From positions 2,604,001-2,668,000 of the forward strand of contig JBAOHZ010000009.1 of the NCBI GenBank assembly GCA_037045225.1: DNA of 64,000 nt, in the 5' to 3' direction. Both the position numbers and the translations under genes were made by a program. A model generated the notes under the pieces. The model was not told where the DNA came from. It saw nothing but the letters and a program-made list of their open reading frames with translations, and made no database searches. The stretch comes from Nitrospira sp. (lineage in GTDB: Bacteria; Nitrospirota; Nitrospiria; Nitrospirales; Nitrospiraceae). Position 1 is the first letter of the stretch; every line of letters starts with the position of its first letter. Positions 54,601-63,764 of this stretch are shown here, piece after piece.

Positions 54601-55290
54601 CTGGAAACACCGCAGTTGCGGGAGCAGATTCAAAAAATCCGTGAACGCCTGGATCGTATGGGCGCTATCAATCTGGCGGCCATTGACGAGCATCGTGAGC
54701 TGGAAGAGCGGTATCAATTCCTCACCACGCAGGAGCAGGACCTCTCGACGTCCATCGCGTCCCTCAAGGAAATCATCCAGCGGATCAACCGGACGACGAA
54801 GGACATGTTCGTGGAGACGTTCAACGAGTTGCAGCAGAAATTCCGGGACGTCTTTTCTCAGTTCTTCCCCGGGGGCCGCGCCGAGTTGCAGCTGGTCGAG
54901 GAGCCGTTGGAAGAGGGCGTGGAGGACAACGGTGCGCGCGAGCCGGGTGTGGAGATCGTGGCTCAGCCGCCGGGAAAGCGCCTGAAGAGTATTACCATGC
55001 TGTCCGGCGGAGAGAAGACGCTGACCGCGATGGCGTTGCTCATCGCCAGCTTCTTGATCCGCCCGACGCCGTTCTGTATCTTGGACGAAATCGATGCGCC
55101 GCTCGATGAGGAAAATATCGGACGCTTTACGAGCGTGTTGCGGAGTTTGTCGTCGACCGCCCAGTTTATGGTCATTACGCACAACAAGCGGACGATGGCG
55201 ATGGCTGATTCGCTGTTCGGGGTCACGATGGAAGAGCCCGGGGTGTCGACGCTGATTTCGGTTAAGCTCGGCGATCTTCAGCCGGCGTAA
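51610..55290 (+). CDS. smc: Chromosome segregation protein SMC
   Basis: The GTG at 51610 (VYLKSLEMLGFKSFA) with a GGAGGT site gives 1226 residues. Walker A (GPNGSGKS, about 30-37), two long coiled coils, a hinge at about 510-690, the LSGGEKTLTA signature and Walker B (CILDEIDAPLD) are in the canonical order. SMC compacts and resolves the chromosome with ScpAB, which is not in the window. Confidence 0.97.
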   Translation: MYLKSLEMLGFKSFAEAKIQFPKGITAIVGPNGSGKSNVVDSILWVLGEQSTKTLRSEKMEDVIFNGTEVRKPLGLVEVSLVIGGLGELRLDAISGLPSQLSEYQELMITRRLYRNGDSEYLINKTPCRLKDIRNVLIETRAGSKGHTVIEQGRIEQILQASPQDRRELIEETAGIVRYKKQKAEALRKLDATQQNLVRVRDIVAEVKKQLNSLERQARQARSYQTLQQEARGLEIELLSRDYRTMHADLESVDHEAREVESQEAEQVAEQARMDAEQEAIRLRMNDAAEAIARVRDTLAGTEQRQSQALTAAEVERNRTELFERQRLQAAQEMERLAADREQAQVEIETLRAMLLQLEGDIAAQEAQFQQADVEAKSLAGHRSSAVAEEERARKDVLNLAVLVANTEQSLTQITSRQQETTARAERLSREQEQLVAQVAGLDQQRDVLAAQREEASGRIQELMTERQAAIERIEGLGGQITGLDRDIVKFSEDVAGVESRLGALQGVVREEMGYGREGEEEDTALKTCDGVREALAEWLVIPPGLDRAVETILGERVRGWLVDEPSAACRAVEFLKGKELGRGAFLPQQLRWAPEQGATDASASWWPALSGQPGVVGRATDLIRADGASASTLSYLFDGIVFVESLDVALQLWQQHQWAAPSGPTYVTLSGETLDAAGVMTGGGSSASGGLLQRRREVLELEARRTAAIQALEQARAAREEAAADLGLGREDEQRLGRAIREAEMLELSLQKDDAGVERQRGELHRRVDVLAEELQRGLAEQARLQEEFQSSQAQLGQWVAEKLGQETGLLQIRERLVVIESQSLAIQHRLTEVRLSLESMRGRRDHATNDIARFTQRLDAAQRRAADLEEQVAGLVEATENSREEQTRQEALCRELGAEVDGIKAELVASQERQAQEMAGLHAVEASLSTVRQSLSALHDRRMTAEVRKAEVKAHLSTIESTLAGTYQIDPATLLLPASDQPLPEGDAPPAPVSILETPQLREQIQKIRERLDRMGAINLAAIDEHRELEERYQFLTTQEQDLSTSIASLKEIIQRINRTTKDMFVETFNELQQKFRDVFSQFFPGGRAELQLVEEPLEEGVEDNGAREPGVEIVAQPPGKRLKSITMLSGGEKTLTAMALLIASFLIRPTPFCILDEIDAPLDEENIGRFTSVLRSLSSTAQFMVITHNKRTMAMADSLFGVTMEEPGVSTLISVKLGDLQPA

Positions 55291-55371
55291 TTCGGGCGGA
55301 GGATGGGTCCGTATGGCACCGGCCGAGGGCTTGGGAAGGCTGTCCTGGTGCCCTGGTACGGGTCGGTTGCC

Positions 55372-55400
55372 TTGACTGCCCAGAAACAGTTTGTTATACA
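55372..55400 (+). promoter_or_regulatory. Candidate sigma-70 promoter of the hopanoid/lipid transport operon
   Basis: TTGACT (55372-55377) and TATACA (55395-55400) are separated by 17 bp. Transcription would begin near 55407, about 50 nt before the first shc start codon. Confidence 0.55.
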
Positions 55401-55457
55401 GAACTGCTCATGCTGATAACGGGTATCGTGCGGTTTCATGTGTTTGTTGCCTGATTA

Positions 55458-57689
55458 ATGGAACCATCTCGACTCTCAATCCCCCCGTCTGTTTCAGATT
55501 CACGGCATCACGCTATGCGACTTCTCAAGAACTTGTTCAATCGTTTGTCCGATAGTCTGCTGGTGTCGGTCCCGAGCCGAATTAGGGCGGCGCGTGACTT
55601 TGCCTCCGCTCCGGTGCTCCGACTCGTCTCCAACAAACCAGCGATACAGGCCGGTGAGAGTGCGGCCAAGCGGGCCCCGGCTCACTCCACAGGGCAGGTT
55701 GAAGCGCTGGAAGAGGCGCTTCGGAAAAGCCAGGCCTGGTTTCTGGCGCGACAAGACGCGTCAGAAGGGTACTGGGTGGCCGAGTTGGAGGCCGATACCA
55801 CACTGACGTCCGAATATCTGATGTTGCGCCGCTTCCTGGACTGTATCGATCCCGAGCGGGAGCGCAAAGCGGTTCGGTACTTAAAATCGGCACAGTTACC
55901 CGACGGTGGGTGGCCCATTTATCACGGGGGGCCTGCGGAGATCAGCGCCTCGGTGAAGGCCTACTTTGCGTTGAAGCTGTCCGGTGTGTCTGCCGACGAG
56001 CCCTTCATGGTGAACGCCCGCACCTGCATCCTGGAGAAGGGTGGCGTGGTGGCGGCGAATGTCTTCACGAAAATCGCGCTTGCCCTGTTCGGTCAGTATG
56101 ACTGGCGCGGCGTCCCCAGTATGCCTCCGGAAATCATGCTGTTGCCGAAGCGGTTCTATTTCAGCATCTACGCGATTTCCTATTGGTCGCGCGCAGTGCT
56201 GATTCCGCTTTTGATCATTTTTGCCAAGCGGCCGTTGTGTCATGTTCCCAGCGAGCAGGGGATCGACGAGCTATATACACAACCGCCGGCAGAGATCGAC
56301 TACGGCACCGTGCCTCCGTTGAAAAAGGACCGGACATGGTTCACAGCGAGAAACTTTTTCATCAATCTCGATGCGCTGCTTAAGATCTATGATCGCTCGC
56401 CCGTTGAGTGGGTTCGACAGAAGGCGCTCAAGTGCGCTGAGCATTGGATGCTCGACCACATGAAGGGCAGCGGAGGCCTCGGCGCGATTTATCCCGCCAT
56501 GGCCAACTCCGTGATGGCGTTGCATTGCCTTGGATATAAGAACGACGACCCTCTTCTGGTCAAGGCGATGCGGGAGATTGAGGAGCTGGAAATACACGAC
56601 ACGGTGCAGGATAACGGCCAATGTGTCGATGCCATGCATTTGCAACCGTGCCACTCTCCAATCTGGGACACCGCCTTGCTCATCAATGCCCTGATCGAGG
56701 CCGGTATGCCGGAGGATCATCCGGCGCTGCAGAAGGCGTCGTCGTGGTTATTGTCCAAACAGACCAAGACCGTCGGCGATTGGATTATCTCCTCTCCCGG
56801 AGCCGAACCGGGCGGATGGTATTTTCAATTCGAGAACGAACTGTTCCCCGATGTCGACGATTCAGCGGTGGTGCTCATGGCCTTGGCGAAGGTGCATCTG
56901 CCCGATGAGGCTCAACAACGCCTGGCGATTCGCCGTGGGTGTCGCTGGGTGACGTCGATGCAAGGCTCAGACGGGGGGTGGGGCGCCTACGACGTCGATA
57001 ATAATCGGATTGTGTTCAACTACATCCCGTTCGCCGACCATCGCGCGCTGCTTGACCCCAGCACAGCCGACCTTGCCGGGCGGTGCCTGGAGATGCTGGC
57101 GACGTTGGGATATGACTGGACCCATCCTGCCGTCGCCTCTGCGCTGACGTTTGTGAAAAATGATCAGGAGCACGATGGCAGTTGGTATGGCCGTTGGGGC
57201 GTAAACTACATTTATGGGACCTGGTCGGTCCTTTCCGGCCTGCGGGCCATTGGAGAGGATCTTTCGTCACCCTATATCCGCCGGGCGGTCAGTTGGGTCG
57301 AGTCCAAACAGAACCCCGACGGCGGGTGGGGTGAGTCATGCCTGTCGTACGGAGATGTCTCGCAGAGCGGTCGCGGTGACAGCACGCCGTCGCAAACAGC
57401 CTGGGCGCTGTTGGCCTTGATGGCAGGCGGAGTGACGGACTCCTTCAGTCTGGCCAGGGGGATCCATTACCTCATTCGGAATCAGCGGAAGGATGGGTCA
57501 TGGGAAGAGGTACGCCATACCGGAACCGGTTTCCCACGCGTGTTCTACCTTCGTTATCATTGGTATTGCCAGTACTTCCCCCTCTGGGCGCTGGCTATGT
57601 ACCGCAATCTCAAGGCTCGTGGAACGACGAGAGCCGATGAATTGCGTCTGCAGGCCTATCAATCAGGACAGTTCCGATCGCCACGCTGA
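55458..57689 (+). CDS. shc: Squalene-hopene cyclase
   Basis: Shc folds squalene into hopene at the membrane. The 743-residue protein has the catalytic DVDD (465-468) in FPDVDDSAVV and several QW repeats (such as GSDGGWGAYD and NPDGGWGESC). About 80 residues at the N-terminus precede the usual first domain; ATG 55515 would remove 19 of them. Neither start has a strong ribosome-binding site. hpnG follows 54 bp later. Confidence 0.96.
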   Translation: MEPSRLSIPPSVSDSRHHAMRLLKNLFNRLSDSLLVSVPSRIRAARDFASAPVLRLVSNKPAIQAGESAAKRAPAHSTGQVEALEEALRKSQAWFLARQDASEGYWVAELEADTTLTSEYLMLRRFLDCIDPERERKAVRYLKSAQLPDGGWPIYHGGPAEISASVKAYFALKLSGVSADEPFMVNARTCILEKGGVVAANVFTKIALALFGQYDWRGVPSMPPEIMLLPKRFYFSIYAISYWSRAVLIPLLIIFAKRPLCHVPSEQGIDELYTQPPAEIDYGTVPPLKKDRTWFTARNFFINLDALLKIYDRSPVEWVRQKALKCAEHWMLDHMKGSGGLGAIYPAMANSVMALHCLGYKNDDPLLVKAMREIEELEIHDTVQDNGQCVDAMHLQPCHSPIWDTALLINALIEAGMPEDHPALQKASSWLLSKQTKTVGDWIISSPGAEPGGWYFQFENELFPDVDDSAVVLMALAKVHLPDEAQQRLAIRRGCRWVTSMQGSDGGWGAYDVDNNRIVFNYIPFADHRALLDPSTADLAGRCLEMLATLGYDWTHPAVASALTFVKNDQEHDGSWYGRWGVNYIYGTWSVLSGLRAIGEDLSSPYIRRAVSWVESKQNPDGGWGESCLSYGDVSQSGRGDSTPSQTAWALLALMAGGVTDSFSLARGIHYLIRNQRKDGSWEEVRHTGTGFPRVFYLRYHWYCQYFPLWALAMYRNLKARGTTRADELRLQAYQSGQFRSPR

Positions 57690-57743
57690 CCGTGGGTGTT
57701 CACCCAGTTCAGTTCTTCCTCTCATTGTTCCTCGGGAGTCATC

Positions 57744-58499
57744 GTGACCGCGATCGGAGTGTTCGTGGCAACCCGGTGGGAGTTGGCTGCCGTGCGTCAG
57801 GCGTTTGCCGCGAGCGAGGTGCAGACCGTCGGGGGGATTCGTTGCGTCGTCGCGCAGCAGGGGCCGGTTGAGTGGTGGGTCATTCCGATGGGTGTCGGCC
57901 CAGAACGGGCCGCTACAACGGCTAGGCGGATGCTTGCGGAACGGTCATTTGCCGCTGTGTGGTCGACCGGGTTTGCTTGTGCGTTGGGTCCGGCGGAGAT
58001 CGGTCAGGTGTTGATCGGCACGCAGGTGACAATGGAAGATGGCAGAGAGGTCGGACGACCGATTCCCTGCGCGCCGGTATTGGTCGACTGGGTGCGGCGG
58101 GCTGTGCAGGAACAGCGTGTGTCCGTGCAGTCCGGCCGGTTTGTGACGGTTCCACGAGTTCTTTGCCGCGCGGAAGAGAAACGGGAGGTTGCCGCTCGCG
58201 TGGGAGGGATCGGACTCGACATGGAGAGCGCGGCGTTGGGGGCCGTGGCCTCGGAGCACGAGATTCCTTTTGTCATTATTCGTACGGCATCGGATCTTGT
58301 CGATGAAAGCCTTCCGCTTGACTTCAACCTGTTTCTCAGGCCATCTGGGTGGGTGAAGGGTGTCGCTGCGTGCCTGGCTCACCCGACGAGTTTGATCGGA
58401 CTCAATCGACTTCGTGTGCAAAGCCGCGTCGCCGGAACACAGCTGACGGCGGTATTCAGCGCCTGCGCCGACCAGGCGCTGCGTGAGGGACTGGCCTAA
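57744..58499 (+). CDS. hpnG: Hopanoid-associated nucleosidase/phosphorylase HpnG
   Basis: HpnG removes adenine from adenosylhopane on the route to bacteriohopanetetrol. The 251-residue protein (GTG 57744 with GGGAG upstream) has the nucleosidase signature GIGLDMESAALGAVA and the active-site aspartate in RTASD. Its place directly after shc supports the hopanoid role over a general MTA/SAH nucleosidase. hpnH, which makes its substrate, is not in the window. Confidence 0.88.
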   Translation: MTAIGVFVATRWELAAVRQAFAASEVQTVGGIRCVVAQQGPVEWWVIPMGVGPERAATTARRMLAERSFAAVWSTGFACALGPAEIGQVLIGTQVTMEDGREVGRPIPCAPVLVDWVRRAVQEQRVSVQSGRFVTVPRVLCRAEEKREVAARVGGIGLDMESAALGAVASEHEIPFVIIRTASDLVDESLPLDFNLFLRPSGWVKGVAACLAHPTSLIGLNRLRVQSRVAGTQLTAVFSACADQALREGLA

Positions 58500-58557
58500 T
58501 CAGGCTCAACGTGGTTCGACGGCTGAGTCGGGTAGGTGGACGAGAGGAGAGCGTGGC

Positions 58558-59325
58558 ATGGAAGGCATTGCTCGTATCGGGCGATATACGATCGATCTGA
58601 CAGAGCAGATGGGACGGATGATGTTATTTGTCCTGTCTTCCTTTGCCTGGTTGACGCGTCCGCCATTCCGGGTCTACCAAATCGTCAAGCAGCTGAATTT
58701 CATCGGCTATAAGTCTACGTTTGTGGTCGTCCTCACCGCTGTTTTCACTGGCATGGTCCTGGCGCTGCAGGGACATTACACTCTACGAAAATTCGGTTCT
58801 GAAGCAGTGCTCGGTTCTGCTGTGGCGCTCAGCATCATCCGGGAATTGGGACCGGTTCTGGCGGCCTTGATGGTGACGGCCCGGGCTGGGTCCGCCATGA
58901 CGGCGGAAATCGGGATCATGCGGATTACGGAACAGATCGATGCCTTGGACACGATGGCGATCAACCCGCTGCAATATTTGATTGGCCCCAAGCTCGTCGC
59001 CAGTCTCATCGCCGTACCGCTTCTGGTTGCGCTCTTTGACGTCGTCGGGATTTATGGCGGGTATGTCGTCGGCGTGCAGTTGTTGAATGGTAATGAAGGC
59101 GCCTACTGGAGTTCGATTGAGTCGGCCGTCGAGTGGAAGGATGTCTACGGCGGTATTTTGAAATCCATCAGCTTCGGCCTGCTGATCAGTTGGGTTTGTT
59201 GTTACAAAGGTTTTCACACCAAACATAGTGCCGAGGGATTGGGGACGGCGACGACCGAAGCGGTGGTGCTGTCGGCCGTCCTGATTCTGGTGTGGGATTA
59301 TTTTCTGACGTCGGTGCTGCTCTAA
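58558..59325 (+). CDS. mlaE: MlaE-type ABC permease
   Basis: The 255-residue protein has about five membrane segments and the conserved EIGIMRITEQIDALDTMAINP stretch of MlaE permeases. It begins a set E-F-D-C for lipid traffic between the inner and outer membrane. The start at ATG 58558 follows a GAGAGG stretch. It lies 58 bp after hpnG, probably in the same transcript. Confidence 0.93.
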   Translation: MEGIARIGRYTIDLTEQMGRMMLFVLSSFAWLTRPPFRVYQIVKQLNFIGYKSTFVVVLTAVFTGMVLALQGHYTLRKFGSEAVLGSAVALSIIRELGPVLAALMVTARAGSAMTAEIGIMRITEQIDALDTMAINPLQYLIGPKLVASLIAVPLLVALFDVVGIYGGYVVGVQLLNGNEGAYWSSIESAVEWKDVYGGILKSISFGLLISWVCCYKGFHTKHSAEGLGTATTEAVVLSAVLILVWDYFLTSVLL

Positions 59326-59394
59326 CGCCGTAGCATGTGACGCGCATGAGGCGACTGCGACGGCAGGGGGCAGATGTAGCATGCACGAGGATCC

Positions 59395-60156
59395 ATGATT
59401 AAACTGGTCGGCGTCGAAAAGACTTTGGGCGGGCAGCCAGTGCTACGAGGCGTGGACCTGACCATCCCCACAGGCAAACTCACGACGATTATCGGGCGAA
59501 GCGGCGAAGGCAAGAGTGTCCTGCTGAAGCATATTATCGGCCTGATGCAGCCGGATCGTGGCGAGGTCTGGATCGATGACACGAACATTGCGCGACTCAA
59601 GGGGCAGGCCCTCAACGAGGTGCGGAAGAAATTTGCCATGTTGTTCCAGGGGGCAGCGTTGTTCGACTCGATGACGGTGTTTGAAAATGTCGCCTTCCCC
59701 TTACGGGAGAAGCTGCGCTTGAAGGGCGACATCGTCACCCGGCGGGTTGAGGAAAAGCTCGAGCAGGTGGGCCTGAAGGGCATGGGCCATAAGTTTCCCG
59801 CCGAACTGAGCGGCGGCATGCGCAAACGCGCCGGGTTGGCACGCGCCCTGGTGATGGAGCCGGAGATCATTCTGTTCGACGAGCCGACGACGGGGCTCGA
59901 TCCGTTGATGGCGAAAGCCATTCATGATCTGATCGTGGCGATGCAGCAACAATTCAAGTTTACCGCTGTCATGGTCAGTCACGAGATCCCCGAGATCTTC
60001 GGGATCTCCGATTATGTGGCGATGCTCAGGAATGGACGGATTGCCGAGATGGCGCCATCGTATGAATTCGTCAAGACGACGGACGCCGAGATTCGGGAGT
60101 TTATTTTTGTCGCGGGGGCCGTCACGCCGAAGGGGTTGCCGACCGCATCCCTCTGA
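59395..60156 (+). CDS. mlaF: MlaF-type ABC ATPase
   Basis: The 253-residue ATPase has Walker A GRSGEGKSVLLKH, the signature LSGGMRKRAGLARAL and Walker B ILFDEPTTGLDP. MRKR in the signature is typical of MlaF. It energises the MlaE permease. mlaD follows after 11 bp. Confidence 0.94.
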   Translation: MIKLVGVEKTLGGQPVLRGVDLTIPTGKLTTIIGRSGEGKSVLLKHIIGLMQPDRGEVWIDDTNIARLKGQALNEVRKKFAMLFQGAALFDSMTVFENVAFPLREKLRLKGDIVTRRVEEKLEQVGLKGMGHKFPAELSGGMRKRAGLARALVMEPEIILFDEPTTGLDPLMAKAIHDLIVAMQQQFKFTAVMVSHEIPEIFGISDYVAMLRNGRIAEMAPSYEFVKTTDAEIREFIFVAGAVTPKGLPTASL

Positions 60157-60167
60157 TAGGAGACGTT

Positions 60168-60611
60168 ATGGAACGTGCAAAGCTGGAATTGATGGTGGGA
60201 ATCTTTGTGCTCGTCGGGGTCGCCTGTCTCGGCTATCTGTCTATCAAGTTGGGGAAGTTGGAAGTGATCGGCGGACACAATTATCCGGTTGAGGCGGAGT
60301 TCACCTCTGCGTCGGGGCTCAAACCAGGCGCGTCGGTTGAAATTGCCGGCGTGGAAGTGGGGCGTGTCCGCCAAATCGGCCTCAGCAGCGATCGTGCCTT
60401 GGTGGCGCTGGCGATTCAAGACGGCGTGAAGTTGTATTCCGACACGATTGCTTCCATCAAGACACGCGGGATTATCGGAGACAAGTATCTCGCCCTGTCG
60501 GTAGGAGGCGGGGGCGATCCGTTGAAGCCCGGCGATAAAATTCGTGATACCGAATCCGGACTTGATCTCGAGGAATTGGTCAGCCAGTATGTACACGGGA
60601 AGGTCAACTAG
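60168..60611 (+). CDS. mlaD: MlaD-type MCE-domain substrate-binding protein
   Basis: One N-terminal membrane segment (about 8-26) is followed by a single MCE domain with VEAEFTSASGLKPGASVEIAG. MlaD forms hexameric rings that take lipid from or to the periplasmic carrier. The 147-residue length is short but normal for single-domain forms. Confidence 0.93.
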   Translation: MERAKLELMVGIFVLVGVACLGYLSIKLGKLEVIGGHNYPVEAEFTSASGLKPGASVEIAGVEVGRVRQIGLSSDRALVALAIQDGVKLYSDTIASIKTRGIIGDKYLALSVGGGGDPLKPGDKIRDTESGLDLEELVSQYVHGKVN

Positions 60612-60698
60612 TTGGATCGGATGAGAGGTCAGGGAATGGGAATGAATATGCCAGGCCGGTGCGGTGAGAGGCTTGCCACTCAAACGAGAGGTGTTGGG

Positions 60699-61313
60699 AT
60701 GTATGTAGTGCGAGGGATGATCATCGGGACGCTGTTGGCGCTGCAGGTGTTAGTCGGTGGACAGGCGGTCGCCATCGCAGGGCCGGCGACGGATTCGATC
60801 AAGGGCACCATCGATGAAGTCCTCAAGATTTTGAATGATAAAGAGCTCAAAGCACCCGCTCGGCAGGATGACCGGCGGCAACGCTTGGAGAAGGTCGTGG
60901 CGCAACGGTTTGATTATCCTGAAATGTCCCGGCGGTCGTTGGGGGCTCAATGGAATCAGTTGTCCGACAAGGACAAGCAGGAGTTCGTTGATCTCTTTCG
61001 TACACTCTTGACCAATACGTATGCTGACCGTGTGGAGACCTATTCCGGTGAGGGCGTGCAGTACCTGAACGAGCGGATGGAGAAAGAATATGCGGAGGTC
61101 CGTACGAAGGTCCTCTCCGGGAAGGCTGAAATTCCCATGGATTACCGATTGCTGCACAAGAGTAACGACTGGCATGTGTACGATGTTGTGGTCGATGGCG
61201 TCAGTTTGGTGAATAACTATCGCGGGCAATTTACGAAGATCCTCCACACCTCCTCGTATCCCGACCTCGTCGACCAACTCCGCAAGAAATCCGACAAGAT
61301 CAAAGCTCCGTAG
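60699..61313 (+). CDS. MlaC/HpnM-type periplasmic lipid carrier
   Basis: The ATG at 60699 with GAGGT upstream gives 204 residues with a signal peptide (about 1-32). The rest fits the MlaC/Ttg2D family, which includes HpnM of hopanoid clusters. Earlier in-frame starts from 60612 lack a signal-peptide-like sequence. It probably ferries lipid, perhaps hopanoids, across the periplasm. Confidence 0.88.
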   Translation: MYVVRGMIIGTLLALQVLVGGQAVAIAGPATDSIKGTIDEVLKILNDKELKAPARQDDRRQRLEKVVAQRFDYPEMSRRSLGAQWNQLSDKDKQEFVDLFRTLLTNTYADRVETYSGEGVQYLNERMEKEYAEVRTKVLSGKAEIPMDYRLLHKSNDWHVYDVVVDGVSLVNNYRGQFTKILHTSSYPDLVDQLRKKSDKIKAP

Positions 61314-61346
61314 TCCCGCTAGGGGCGAGCAATTCCGGCAAGCGCC

Positions 61347-62552
61347 ATGCAGTGTCACCATTTTTCGTCGATTCGAATCTGTCTGGCGCTGGCCGGTCTT
61401 CTGTTCCTGAGCCTTCCGGCTCCGGCAGAGGCAGACACGCAGATTTTTCCGGTTCCCTCCATTTCAACCAGTCGGAACGACGGCAACGACGCCGGCTTGA
61501 TCGCACCGATTCTGATCACGAATCCGGACGGAGAGCTGAAGTATCTGATGGCGCCCATGCTCATTCAGAACTCGATCGTGGGTACTCGCGGGGTCTTCAA
61601 TCTGTTTAAGTATGAGCCGGGTGGACGCCAGATGCGATTCATCGCCTCGTTGACTGAGCGGATTGAACGCAAGGTGTTGTTCGATTATGTCGATCCGGCA
61701 TTCGGCAACGGACAATACTACCTTAACTTTGGCGGTACCTTCTTCAAGAACGCCACTTCTCGGTTTTTTGGGCTGGGCCAATCGACCGTGCAGGCGGATG
61801 AATCGAACTACACGGCGAGGGAAGCGCGAGCCTATTGGCGGCTCGGCCTCTATGCGAATGAAGTCACCCAGATCTCCGTTGGGCAGCGAGTCCGGCAGGT
61901 GCGGCTCCAACGAGGCGGTACCGACCTTCCCTTTTCGGTCGAGCAATTCCCGGCCGTGGACGGCATTCAAGGCGAGTCCATTATCGTCGGGCACCGCGCG
62001 TCCTTTCATTACGACACCCGCGACAGTCTGGTCACACCCACGGATGGACTGTCCGTCATGGCCTATGCGGAGTTGAATCAAAACATCAAAAACGGCGACC
62101 ACCCGGTCTATTCGCGCTATGAACTCGAAGTCAAAAAACTGTTTCCGAGCGAGTCCAAGCGCGCCATTCTGGTCATCCGTGCCGACTTGCAGGCGACCAT
62201 CGGGTCCCAGGTGCCGTTTTTCGAACAGTCCTCGCTCGGTGGGCAGAACAATCTGCGTGGGTTCGGGTTGGACCGATACATCGACAAACATCTGATTGCC
62301 TTCAGTATCGAGGAACGGATCCATCTCCTGCGGACGAAGCTGGCCGGGGTGACGGCGGATTTCGAAGTGGCTCCGTTTCTCGACACGGGTCAGGTATTCA
62401 ACTCGTTCAAAGACGTCAGCTTCCAGGATTATCGGATGACGCCCGGGTTGGGGTTTCGCGCCATCGTTCGCCCCAATGTCGTCGGCCGAGTAGATTACGG
62501 ATACAGTCGTGAGGGTGGCGCGGTCTTCGCAGGGTTAGACTTCCCCTATTAA
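61347..62552 (+). CDS. Omp85/BamA-type surface antigen D15 family outer-membrane protein
   Basis: A signal peptide (about 1-29) precedes a barrel with YDTRDSLVTPTDG (222-234) and LGGQNNLRGF (297-306), the hallmarks of the Omp85 superfamily. No POTRA repeats are visible, and at 401 residues it is shorter than BamA. The position after the Mla genes suggests the outer-membrane end of the lipid route, which is inference. Confidence 0.85.
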   Translation: MQCHHFSSIRICLALAGLLFLSLPAPAEADTQIFPVPSISTSRNDGNDAGLIAPILITNPDGELKYLMAPMLIQNSIVGTRGVFNLFKYEPGGRQMRFIASLTERIERKVLFDYVDPAFGNGQYYLNFGGTFFKNATSRFFGLGQSTVQADESNYTAREARAYWRLGLYANEVTQISVGQRVRQVRLQRGGTDLPFSVEQFPAVDGIQGESIIVGHRASFHYDTRDSLVTPTDGLSVMAYAELNQNIKNGDHPVYSRYELEVKKLFPSESKRAILVIRADLQATIGSQVPFFEQSSLGGQNNLRGFGLDRYIDKHLIAFSIEERIHLLRTKLAGVTADFEVAPFLDTGQVFNSFKDVSFQDYRMTPGLGFRAIVRPNVVGRVDYGYSREGGAVFAGLDFPY

Positions 62553-62582
62553 GTGTTACTGAGTGGACGGCCGAGAGTATTC

Positions 62583-63581
62583 ATGCGGCAGGTGATCTAT
62601 TGCTTCTTCGTGGTGATGTCCCTGTGTGGCCTCCCGTTCTCCGCTGGAGCGGAAGGATTCGGTCCGTTTCCGGTCAGAAACTTTCAAGCGCTGGATCAAC
62701 TGGTGCTGGCCATGCCGGGCGAGCGGGCCGCGGTTTTGAAAAAGGGCGATTTCGATGTGCGGTTGGAAGTGGCGAATACGGCCAGTATTGCCAGGGACCA
62801 GGAGGAACAGGCCGATGTCTCGATGAAATTCGAAACCGTACGAACTGGCCTCTTCCTTCGGTACGGTCTGACGGATCGATTGGAGATCGGCGCAGAAATT
62901 CCCGCCTATCATCGGTACGGTGGTTTTATGGAGGGCCCGATCGTCGGGGTGGAGCGGGGCACGACCGGGGTGTCGCCGCCACGAAAGGCGCTGCAGGATG
63001 TCGGGTATGCCTTCAATCTAGCCAATGGAGGCCGCACGCTGTTCAGGGGGACAGAGGGGGCCACCGGGTTGGGGGATATTTCATTTTACGGCAAGTATCA
63101 GATTCTGAAGGAAACATCGATCGCCCCGGCCTTGTCGGTGCGTGTCGGGGTCAAAGCCCCGACTGGAGATACCGACCAGGTGTTCGGCAGCGGGCATCCT
63201 GACGTCGGCATCGGCTTGGCGCTGGATAAGAAGTTCGCAGAAAGATGGATCCTCTATGCGAACCTGAATGGAGTGTTTCCCATGGGGCGGATTGCCGGGT
63301 TGGGACTCCAGCCGGTGATGAGCGGGTTGGTCGCCGTGGAATATCTCTGGACGGAAAAGTTTTCGATCACGGCACAGTTCGATTATTATTCCCCGCCGTT
63401 TCACGGGACCGGAACGCGAGTTTTGGATAAGGGCGTGACGGAGTCGGTGCTGGGGGTGAGTTATCGAGTCCTTCCCGGTCTGCTGTGGCAGTTGTACGGA
63501 GTAGAGAATCTCGATTTTATTACCGGGAGTGCGGCGGATTTTACCCTGTCCACGGTCCTCACCTACCGGTTTCGATCGTAA
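62583..63581 (+). CDS. DUF3187 family outer-membrane-like protein
   Basis: The 332-residue protein has a signal peptide ending near SAGA-EG and then a beta-strand-rich sequence, with GPFPVRNFQALDQL as its opening. It fits the DUF3187 family of predicted barrel proteins. ATG 62583 is chosen; an earlier start at 62553 would touch the preceding stop. It is probably the last gene of the operon before dxs. Confidence 0.75.
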   Translation: MRQVIYCFFVVMSLCGLPFSAGAEGFGPFPVRNFQALDQLVLAMPGERAAVLKKGDFDVRLEVANTASIARDQEEQADVSMKFETVRTGLFLRYGLTDRLEIGAEIPAYHRYGGFMEGPIVGVERGTTGVSPPRKALQDVGYAFNLANGGRTLFRGTEGATGLGDISFYGKYQILKETSIAPALSVRVGVKAPTGDTDQVFGSGHPDVGIGLALDKKFAERWILYANLNGVFPMGRIAGLGLQPVMSGLVAVEYLWTEKFSITAQFDYYSPPFHGTGTRVLDKGVTESVLGVSYRVLPGLLWQLYGVENLDFITGSAADFTLSTVLTYRFRS

Positions 63582-63764
63582 CCGGGGGTGTCCCGTTCTT
63601 GTCCCGAGGGAATGCGAAATCTTGACACCGGCGATGCCATATGTGAGGATGAGCCGATTGTACGAAACTTCTTCGCTGCTTCGTCGCAACCTTCTCTATA
63701 CGGCTTGTTCCCACTGAATGAATACCTGCGTCCAATTGTCATCATTTGACAAGGAGATTGTGCA

